Assembly (NCBI GenBank): GCA_026397725.1
Contig: JAPLUI010000470.1
Location: 1 to 56,821 of the forward strand
Source: Verrucomicrobiota bacterium
Lineage (GTDB): Bacteria > Verrucomicrobiota > Verrucomicrobiia > Verrucomicrobiales > Akkermansiaceae
Reading direction: 5' to 3'
Length of the DNA stretch: 56,821 bases
Part shown: positions 16,781-28,326 of the stretch, piece by piece
Numbering within the stretch: the first letter of the stretch is position 1
Layout: every line of letters starts with the position of its first letter
Made by a program: the position numbers and the translations under genes
The notes under the pieces: generated by a model
Database searches by the model: none
Seen by the model: only the letters and a program-made list of their open reading frames with translations
What the model was told of the DNA's origin: nothing

Positions 16781-17569
16781 TTATGAGTTCGCGGATGGGC
16801 CAATCTCGTCTCTGTGATCCGCCACGTCAGCGAGCCCTGGCTCCGCTTGTAAGAGTTCACTTGCCCATTCCTTCCGCCGCTCATTCAACGCTTGGCCTAG
16901 CCGATTCCACTCCATTCCCCGACGACTCCAGTGTTCTGTGATGGCTTGGGTGAAATCGGGATGAACCAGCTTAGCACGGGTTTCCAGGAAGTCGGCATCC
17001 TCTCTTCTGATAATGATTCCCTCGAGCGAGCCTGAACTGAACCGGCTCGGCTGTTTGAGGACCATGGCTTTCAGATCCTCAAGGGTTGCCTTCCCGATGA
17101 AGATTGGGGGAACGGTGCAAATATCCAATTGTCCGGCCAGTATGTTGCGTCTGGTGGTGCTCCAGAAGCAGCCTTCCTTGCGGTCATAAACATCGAAGGC
17201 AAGAAACCAGTCTGGCAGTTCGGTGTAATCCAGCGAGTGTCTGGCGGCGCACCATTCGCCGAAGAGGATCAGACTTTCGCCAAGAGCGTCTGCAAGCGCG
17301 GCCTCGCGTGCGGGAAGCCAGGAGGCAAGGCGCGCAAATTGCCCTGAAAACGGCGCTTGTAGGTATTGGCCGCGGTTCTGGAACCGCAAAACCCCATCAG
17401 AGCCTGCGGAAATCCCGAGATTCGCGCCGTCGAGCTTTTCTTCAACCACCACTTCACCAGCAAGGAGTGATCTTGCCTCCGCTGGCGACATGACCTTGTC
17501 GTCCCGCGGACTGCCCGCGCCCAGCCAGGCGAGGTGCGGGGTGTGCGGGAAGCGGAAGAAGTCAGTCAT
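16781..17569 (-). CDS. ATP-dependent RNA ligase (Rnl2-like nucleotidyltransferase)
   Basis: A 262-aa protein with the covalent nucleotidyltransferase motifs in order. Motif I is EEKLDGANLGI with the adenylated Lys at about residue 46. A motif III region reads LFGEWCAARHSLDYTELPDW and FLAFDVYDR, motif IV is EGIIIRRE, and motif V is AKLVHPDF. Such enzymes seal 3'-OH/5'-phosphate breaks, often in tRNA cut by defence nucleases. Its ATG (17569) lies inside the last codons of the PIN-like gene (8-bp overlap), so it is translationally coupled as the third gene of the ATPase/PIN/ligase operon. The SMEK-NB-ARC gene begins 26 bp downstream and may share the transcript. Confidence 0.85.
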   Translation of the reverse strand: MTDFFRFPHTPHLAWLGAGSPRDDKVMSPAEARSLLAGEVVVEEKLDGANLGISAGSDGVLRFQNRGQYLQAPFSGQFARLASWLPAREAALADALGESLILFGEWCAARHSLDYTELPDWFLAFDVYDRKEGCFWSTTRRNILAGQLDICTVPPIFIGKATLEDLKAMVLKQPSRFSSGSLEGIIIRREDADFLETRAKLVHPDFTQAITEHWSRRGMEWNRLGQALNERRKEWASELLQAEPGLADVADHRDEIGPSANS

Positions 17570-18071
17570 TCCCGAATTTGATGTCGTGAAACCGCTGGAT
17601 GTCCGCAGGGCAGAGAAAATCCACGGTGATGCCGTGTTCTTCGAGTGAGGGTGTCCATCCGAGCCACTTTGAATCCGCCGCCTGGAGGATGGGAGGGCGT
17701 TTCTCGTGAGCGGCCGCCACCGCCACGAACTTACGATCGGGGGGATCGAAGTTGGCGAGCCTGGCGTCATCTGGGAAACTCTTGTATCGGCGCTCAGGGT
17801 GAGGCTCAAGTGGCACTAGGTCGCAGAGTCTGGAGTTGGCGTTGTTCTGGAGCGCCCATTTGACGAAGGCATCGCCTGGACGGTTGTTTTTCTTGGGTGT
17901 GGTCTTGTTCTGATATTCGAGCAAAATCTCGAAACCCTGATCGAGGGCGATGCGTCCGCCCGTCATGATGGACTGGAGTTTCAGCGCACACGCCACCACA
18001 CAGGCCGGGCTTATGTCTTGGTGCTGGCCATTCGCCACCAGAATGACATTGGTATCGACGACGGAAGTCAT
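17562..18071 (-). CDS. PIN-like nuclease domain protein
   Basis: A 169-aa protein that looks like a single PIN domain. It starts with SVVDTNVILVANG, which contains the first acidic ligand in the classic DxN context, and has later acidic residues in DPPDRKFVAVAAAH and AADSKW, the usual metal-binding positions. PIN domains are Mg2+/Mn2+-dependent RNases, typical of VapC toxins. Here there is no VapB-like partner. The gene lies between an AAA ATPase (4-bp ATGA overlap) and an RNA ligase (8-bp overlap). I infer that it is an RNA-cleaving effector regulated by the ATPase. The assignment is by motif reading only. Confidence 0.75.
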   Translation of the reverse strand: MTSVVDTNVILVANGQHQDISPACVVACALKLQSIMTGGRIALDQGFEILLEYQNKTTPKKNNRPGDAFVKWALQNNANSRLCDLVPLEPHPERRYKSFPDDARLANFDPPDRKFVAVAAAHEKRPPILQAADSKWLGWTPSLEEHGITVDFLCPADIQRFHDIKFGND

Positions 18072-19453
18072 GGTTTGGCAAGTTTGTTGCGTTTTTCCAT
18101 GGCCGCCACGGTGCGGGCGGTGAGATCTGCCATCTCATCGCCGAAGAAGTTTTCCGGCCAGTTCACGATGTCGCCATAGAGATTGACCTCAAGCGGCTTG
18201 ATCTCCGTGGCTTCGCCCGCCTTAGTGCAGAAATGAACGGCAACATCCTCAGGGGAGATGACGCCCTCGGCGATGCGCCGCTGGAGGCGATTGAGGAAAT
18301 GCTCGGAGTGGCTCTCGACAATCAATTGCACATTGCGCGGCTTCCCTTTCTCCCATGCTTGAGTGGCGGTGATGAAAACATCGGCCAACTCAGCCTGGAC
18401 TTGTGGGTGAAGGTGGATTTCCGGCTGTTCCATCCAGACGATGGAGTTTGGCGGGCTGTAGAAGGGAAGCACCAACGCTGGAAGCACTTGGGAGACCCCG
18501 ATGCCCACATCCGTGATTTTCACCTCCGCTGCCTTTGCATGGGTTTTCACCAGCACCTCATACTCTTTGCGGCCTTTGGCGACGGCCTTGACCCGGAAAC
18601 TGTGGATGACCCCGAGTTGAACGAGATGCTCGGCGACAAACTCGGAGAAGCCCTTGAGGCCATATTTCCGACCCCGGTTGAGCTTCCGACCCTCGGCATC
18701 CGCGGCAAGGATCGCAGCGATGGTGTCTTCTCCCTTCATGCCGACGTCCTCGGGAGTGCCGCCGGACCACGGGTAAATCCGCTTCGGATAATCGCGGAGT
18801 GGACCGAGATAAGCCAGTCCCTGCAACATCTTCTCGGTGGCGAGAGCGAAGTCTGCGAGGAAGTCCGCGTTTTGAAACCGTGCCCGGCTGGCTTCGGAAA
18901 TCCGATAGAACTTCTCGGGAAGCTCAAGAGGCCATGGCCGCCCCGTGCTTCGAGTCAACTTATAGAGTTCAGACTTAAGTGAGAGCTTGGCCTCGGCATC
19001 CTTGGTGAAAACCACATCGAGAACCTCATGATGCCCCTCCGCCAGTGAGTATCTCAGAAAATCCACCTCGGGTTGTTCTGCCTTGCCTGCTGAGATCGCC
19101 ACCCCCAGACTGATCTCATCACCGCTAAAAACCGCCTTTGGCGACAGGGGATTGGTGACCTTCATGATCTCCGACATCGTCCATGTTAGCTCAAATTCAA
19201 GTTTCCGCTGTAAATCGTGACCGTGCAAGCAATCGGCAAAAGTGCCTAGATCAACCAGCGAATTGGCATCTCCCAGGTGCAGGGCGCGTTTGCGGTCGGT
19301 TGAAATCGCGGTTTGCTTGAGGGCCAGCAAGAGGTGCCCCAGGCTGCTCTTGCCGGCACTGTTGGCACCGAAGATCACCGTCAGCGGAGCGAGACGGATC
19401 TCCCCGGTGTCCTTCCAGGCTTTGAAGTTCTTGATTCGGAGTGAGGTGAGCAT
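18068..19453 (-). CDS. AAA/ABC-type ATPase with DUF3696-like C-terminus
   Basis: A 461-aa SMC/OLD-like ATPase. The start LTSLRIKNFKAWKDTGEIRL and Walker A FGANSAGKSS are typical of the AAA_15/AAA_21 group. Late motifs are VGIGVSQVLPAL (signature-like), VWMEQPEIHLHP (Walker B and D-loop) and ESHSEHFLNRLQRR (switch His). The C-terminal WPENFFGDEM segment is characteristic of DUF3696-type ATPases. Proteins of this class act as sensors or regulators in several anti-phage systems such as Gabija, PARIS and retron-linked modules. It is the first gene of an overlapping trio with the PIN-like nuclease and the RNA ligase. Confidence 0.85.
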   Translation of the reverse strand: MLTSLRIKNFKAWKDTGEIRLAPLTVIFGANSAGKSSLGHLLLALKQTAISTDRKRALHLGDANSLVDLGTFADCLHGHDLQRKLEFELTWTMSEIMKVTNPLSPKAVFSGDEISLGVAISAGKAEQPEVDFLRYSLAEGHHEVLDVVFTKDAEAKLSLKSELYKLTRSTGRPWPLELPEKFYRISEASRARFQNADFLADFALATEKMLQGLAYLGPLRDYPKRIYPWSGGTPEDVGMKGEDTIAAILAADAEGRKLNRGRKYGLKGFSEFVAEHLVQLGVIHSFRVKAVAKGRKEYEVLVKTHAKAAEVKITDVGIGVSQVLPALVLPFYSPPNSIVWMEQPEIHLHPQVQAELADVFITATQAWEKGKPRNVQLIVESHSEHFLNRLQRRIAEGVISPEDVAVHFCTKAGEATEIKPLEVNLYGDIVNWPENFFGDEMADLTARTVAAMEKRNKLAKP

Positions 19454-19466
19454 GGCGGGATTCTAG

Positions 19467-23906
<4,440 letters not shown>

Positions 23907-23922
23907 TTGGGGGTAATAACTG

Positions 23923-23969
23923 AAAAGCTGAAAGGCTGAAATGAAGAGGGTAAACGCCAAGACGCGGAG
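23923..23969. repeat. Intergenic spacer module GCTGAAA...AACGCCAAGACGCGGAG, copy 1
   Basis: CTGAAAAGCTGAAAGGCTGA followed by AATGAAGAGGGTAAACGCCA and AGACGCGGAG. The same module recurs at 31168-31228. The 23907-24161 interval has no other recognisable gene; see the entry for the in-frame extension at 24066-24161. Confidence 0.6.
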
Positions 23970-24065
23970 GGCGCGGAGGAATTTGGTGTTGGTTGGTTGC
24001 GGGGTGTTGGTGGGTGAGTGAAACTTGGTTAAATTGGTTCAACTTAGTACTTTGAATTTAGTGCT

Positions 24066-24161
24066 TTACTGCTGGCTTTGGATGAACGCGACGAGTTCCT
24101 TGAACAGCGCTGGATCTTCCTGTTGGAGGCGTGCGGCGCTTGATTGATATTCCTTGAGTAT
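24066..24161 (-). other. In-frame coding-like extension after the DUF4062-NACHT-TPR stop
   Basis: After the TGA at 24162-24164 the same reading frame continues for 31 codons to a TAA at 24066. It encodes a protein-like tail containing SSAARLQQEDPALFKELVAF and IQSQQ. There is no good start codon inside it. It could be the lost end of the NLR-like protein, beyond a nonsense mutation, or a remnant of an unrelated small gene. Confidence 0.35.
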
Positions 24162-27100
24162 TCATAGTCCTTGGATCTCCACTCTGAATCCGGACGAGGG
24201 TTGGTTTCCCAACCGCCCTCCCGCCCCTGAAAGATCCTGCCCATAGCAGCCGCCCAGCTCCGCCAGCTTGTTCCGGATTTGCTCGGGACTGCGGCCCAAT
24301 TTCTCCAGGCATCCGGCGTAGTTCCCGGCAAACGTATTCAGGTCCGGGTGGGGGCGGTGAATGGTCTGAGAAACTTTGAGCAGGCCTTCAAGCGCTCGCT
24401 CATACAACCGCTGCGCTCCCGCGTAGTCCCCTTTGTTATACAGCAATACGGCCAGACTGTTCACGCTCCCCAGCGTGTCGGGATTCTCCGCTCCAAGCAC
24501 ACGCTCCCTCGCCTCAAGCGCACGTCGGTACAACGGCTCGGCTTCGTCATGCTTTCCCGCCCGCATAAGTAATCGTCCGAGGTTGTTCAGGCTTCCTAGA
24601 GTTTCGGGATGCTCAAGACCCAAAATCCGTTCTGACGTCTGCAACTCCTCTCGCATTAGAGGCTCCGCTCCAGAATAGTTCCCCTTGAACTCAAGCGTAA
24701 CAGCGAGACCCTTCAAGTACTTCAGTGTTTCAGGATGTTCCGGTCCTAATACTCGCTTGCCAGCCTGAAGTGCCCGCCGAAATAGAGCCATCGCCCCCGC
24801 GTAGTCTCCTTTACCAAACAACAGTCTGGCCAGGTTGTTAACGCTCGTCAGCGTGAGCGGATGCTCCGGTCCCAACACCCGCTCGCAGCCCGTTAGTGCC
24901 CGCTCATGCAACGGCTGCGCCCCCGCGTAGTCGCCTTTTTGTTCTAGCAAGTAAGCCAGGTTGTTCACGCTCACCAGCGTTTTGGGATGCTCCGCTCCAA
25001 GCACACGCTCACTCGCCTCAAGCGCCCTCTCATACAACGGCTGCGCTCCCGCGTAGTCACCTTTGCGCGACAGCAATAGGGCCAGATTGTTAACGCTCGC
25101 CAGCGTTTCGGGATGCTCCGCTCCAAGCACACGCTCCCTCGCCTCCAAGGCCCGCTGATACAACGGCTGCGCTCCCGCGTAGTCACCTTTGCTCTCCAGC
25201 AAGGAGGCCAGATTGTTAACGCTCGCCAGCGTGTCGGGATGCTCCGCTCCAAGCACACGCTCACTCGCCTCAAGCGTCCTCTGATACAACGGCTGCGCTC
25301 CCGCGTAGTCACCTTTGCTCTTCACGTTCGCCAGCGTGTCGGGATGCTCCGCTCCAAGCACACGCTCACTCGCCTCAAGCGCTCGCTCACACAAGGGCTG
25401 CGCTCCCGTATAGTCTCCTTTGCGAGACAGCAACAAGGCCAGATTGTTCACGCTCGCCAGTGTGTAGGGATGCTCCGCTCCATACACACGCTCCCTTACC
25501 TCCAAGGCACGCCTCAGGAGAAGTTCGGCGGGGGGATAAAGACCGTTGATAGACAAAAACCGGCCAAGCTGCGCGGGCACGGAATGGTCGCTTGCGTTGG
25601 TTGGAACCGCCGTCCACCGGCCGTAGGCCGCGGTATAGCAGGCACCCATGTCGCGCCCCTCAGCCCGGAGGGGGTGCCAGAAGCCGGTTAGTTCCCACTG
25701 GGTCTTGTCATTGTAGAGGGCGAGGAAGAGCGGGATGTCGGTGAGACAGCCTTCGAGCCGATCCCACGCCTCAGCGGCGTGGAGCTGAAACGGCCATTCC
25801 GCAGCCTTGCGCGGCGTCATCTCCCGCTGCACCTCGTGCCTCTCGAAATAGTCCGCCACGGCCAAATGGGCTTGCTTTTTCGCATCCGCAGCGGGAAGCA
25901 ACTCTCTTTCAATCGCCTGCCTGAGATAATCGTGTCCAAAGGCCCAGAGACCGGAACGCTGGACCAGGTGCGTGGCCACGGCAAGGAAGAGCGGACGCCA
26001 GGTCTGGCGGTCCATCGGCCCGCACTCATCGGCGAGCAGGTCGAGCCATTCGCTCTCGCCCAATCCCTGGCGCATCGCCCAGAGGTCTCGAAGCGAGCGG
26101 TCCACGACGTCGCGCCCGCCGTGGTAATCCGTCTGCCAGCGTCGGATCACCTGCCGAAACAACCCGACGGGGGTGGTGGCCTTGAGCAAATCCGCCACCT
26201 TGTCCGGCAGGCGGTCGAAATCGCCGAACTGCCGCAGTTCCTCCAGCACCGTGCGCAGGAACAGCGGGTTGGCCGCGCCGGGGGCGTTGACGATCAGGTC
26301 GCGCAGCGACGGGCTCAGTGTCTTGTGATAGAGGTCGAGAAAGGTATCAATCATCCGTCCGCGTTCGTCCGCATCCGTCAGCGGAAGCGGGTGTGTGGCC
26401 CAATCGCGGGTGCGGAGGGTATCGAGAGCCGGCCCGGAAAGGCTGGAGGCGATCACCCGCACATGGTCCGGGAAAAACCGGCAAAGCCAGGAGAGGTTGC
26501 GGTGGGAAGCTTCGCCTTTGATTTGGTTCAAGGCATCGAGCACCAGGACGATCTGCGGGATCTTTCCGGCGGTTTGCGCCAGCCAGTGCGGCAGCACCTC
26601 GGCCATCTTCTCCGGGTCGGATGGGATTTCATCCGGGATGTCGGCGCGGCGTTTGAGTTCGCCAAGCAGACGGTGAAGGAATCTTGGCACGGAAGTGCTC
26701 TCGTCGGTCGCCCCGAAGTAGTGCTCGAAGACCAAGAATGAAGGATGAGGACTGAAGAGTGAAACAAAGGCGGCTAGAAGAGCGGTCTTGCCACCGCCGG
26801 AATCGCCGGTGACGACCAAGCCCTGGCCGGTGGAAGGCGATTCAACGAACTTGTTTAGCGCCGCGAGATGGGTCGGGCGCTTGATGCAGCCCAGCAGCTT
26901 CCGCCGCGCATAGGTGCGGTGGCCGATGGCCTCCTGATCGAGCGGTTCGGGGACTTCTTCCTTCGGGTAGAGTTGATCGATCAGTTCGAGAAACTGCCGG
27001 CGCACGGCGGCGGCGAGCGCCTCGGGATTTTCATAGGGATCGACGAGCGGCAGTTTGCTTTGGCGGATGGTCTCCTTGAGGGCGGCGAGTTTTTTCCTGC

Positions 27101-28262
27101 GATATTGGGTGCGCAGAGCGGCTTCCTCGGGGCCGAATTCGCTGATGTCGTCCGGGATGTCGCTCTCGACCATCTCGACCTGCTCGTCGGCGCTCAGCGT
27201 GGGGGAGGTGGCGAATGCCGGGTCGCGGAAATAGAAGAAGGAGTGCCCGGCCATTGCCGGATTGCGCAGCACGCCGTGGAGGATTTCCAACTCGGTGACC
27301 GATGTGCGGTTGCCGACATGTTCCTGGATCCATGGCTCGGCGGCCAGCGCCTCCGGCGGCACGGAATTGGGAATCCAGCCGTAGCGTTCGCCCAGCAAGC
27401 CGATGAAATACGGGCGGCAATTGTGGATTTCCTCCAGGCAGATCGGCAGCACCTTGCCCTCCGCCGCCTGCTCCTCGGTGATGCCCCAGCGCAGGTCCAC
27501 CTCGGTGAATGAGACGAAGCGCTCGTCGCAGATCCGGCGGAGTTCGGGAAAGACGTTCTTCACCAGCAATTCTCGCTCCTTCTGCATGTCGCGGAAAGTG
27601 GAGGAGATGAAGACGCGGATCTCGCGACGGGTAAGCGGGTCCGCAAGATCGACGGTGGGAGCGGCGGGCATAGCGGCGGGTCGGGAGGCAGGCGGCACGG
27701 GCTTGGCGGGAGACGCCGGCACATGGGTGGTGCCAACGGGGGAGGGAGGGGATGGGATTTGCTTCGTCGACGAGGGCTCGGCGGCTAGCCAGCTTTCCGG
27801 CCAGCCGGGCGGGAAGTTGGATGGGATTTCCGGCACCGGCGCACTGCCGAATAGTCGGGAAAACATGCCGCGCGATTTTCCCGCCTCGTCGGCGAGTTTC
27901 CTCATCGCTGCGATGCCGGGATGGGTGGATTCCTTGAGGCGGCCCAGATGGGTACGGAAGCCGGCCGCGCTGCCGGACTTGAGCAGGGCGAGGATGCAAT
28001 TGGCCCGCCAGGCGATGTCCGCCTCGTCGTCCAGAGTGATTTCGTCGGGGCACATCGCCAAAGGCCGCAGCAACTCTAGCGCCTTTTCGTTTTCCCCTCT
28101 GGCAAGGTGCCAGGCACCGAGGGCATTGCGGACGGCGGGCTCGGAGCGGGGGAGTTGCTGGAGAAGCTCTCCCGCCTCAAAGATCCGGCGGCGACTCAGG
28201 TGGTCCCACACGGCGCGGAGTCTGCTGCGAATTTCGGGGGCGGGTGGTGGGGTGGCAGTCAT
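24162..28262 (-). CDS. DUF4062-NACHT-TPR NLR-like protein
   Basis: A 1,366-aa protein predicted to be a STAND defence receptor. Residues 1-200 are helical and unassigned. A DUF4062 (TIR-like) domain begins near 212 with REIRVFISSTFRDMQKEREL and continues with VDLRWGITEEQ and GLLGERYGWIP. The NACHT NTPase starts near 480 with GLVVTGDSGGGKTALLAAF (Walker A), followed by IVLVLDALNQI (Walker B). A helical linker leads to about ten TPRs of 42 residues (950-1320), the middle ones almost identical (YAGAQPLYERALEASERVLG, then AEHPDTLASVNNLA). One repeat lacks about eight residues, a sign of slippage or unequal recombination. It follows the TIR-NB-ARC gene on the same strand, 65 bp away. Confidence 0.85.
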   Translation of the reverse strand: MTATPPPAPEIRSRLRAVWDHLSRRRIFEAGELLQQLPRSEPAVRNALGAWHLARGENEKALELLRPLAMCPDEITLDDEADIAWRANCILALLKSGSAAGFRTHLGRLKESTHPGIAAMRKLADEAGKSRGMFSRLFGSAPVPEIPSNFPPGWPESWLAAEPSSTKQIPSPPSPVGTTHVPASPAKPVPPASRPAAMPAAPTVDLADPLTRREIRVFISSTFRDMQKERELLVKNVFPELRRICDERFVSFTEVDLRWGITEEQAAEGKVLPICLEEIHNCRPYFIGLLGERYGWIPNSVPPEALAAEPWIQEHVGNRTSVTELEILHGVLRNPAMAGHSFFYFRDPAFATSPTLSADEQVEMVESDIPDDISEFGPEEAALRTQYRRKKLAALKETIRQSKLPLVDPYENPEALAAAVRRQFLELIDQLYPKEEVPEPLDQEAIGHRTYARRKLLGCIKRPTHLAALNKFVESPSTGQGLVVTGDSGGGKTALLAAFVSLFSPHPSFLVFEHYFGATDESTSVPRFLHRLLGELKRRADIPDEIPSDPEKMAEVLPHWLAQTAGKIPQIVLVLDALNQIKGEASHRNLSWLCRFFPDHVRVIASSLSGPALDTLRTRDWATHPLPLTDADERGRMIDTFLDLYHKTLSPSLRDLIVNAPGAANPLFLRTVLEELRQFGDFDRLPDKVADLLKATTPVGLFRQVIRRWQTDYHGGRDVVDRSLRDLWAMRQGLGESEWLDLLADECGPMDRQTWRPLFLAVATHLVQRSGLWAFGHDYLRQAIERELLPAADAKKQAHLAVADYFERHEVQREMTPRKAAEWPFQLHAAEAWDRLEGCLTDIPLFLALYNDKTQWELTGFWHPLRAEGRDMGACYTAAYGRWTAVPTNASDHSVPAQLGRFLSINGLYPPAELLLRRALEVRERVYGAEHPYTLASVNNLALLLSRKGDYTGAQPLCERALEASERVLGAEHPDTLANVKSKGDYAGAQPLYQRTLEASERVLGAEHPDTLASVNNLASLLESKGDYAGAQPLYQRALEARERVLGAEHPETLASVNNLALLLSRKGDYAGAQPLYERALEASERVLGAEHPKTLVSVNNLAYLLEQKGDYAGAQPLHERALTGCERVLGPEHPLTLTSVNNLARLLFGKGDYAGAMALFRRALQAGKRVLGPEHPETLKYLKGLAVTLEFKGNYSGAEPLMREELQTSERILGLEHPETLGSLNNLGRLLMRAGKHDEAEPLYRRALEARERVLGAENPDTLGSVNSLAVLLYNKGDYAGAQRLYERALEGLLKVSQTIHRPHPDLNTFAGNYAGCLEKLGRSPEQIRNKLAELGGCYGQDLSGAGGRLGNQPSSGFRVEIQGL

Positions 28263-28326
28263 GGGTAAAACCCGTCATGCGGGTTCTGGTGCTGAAATGC
28301 TGAAACGCGGAAGAAAATTCAAGATT

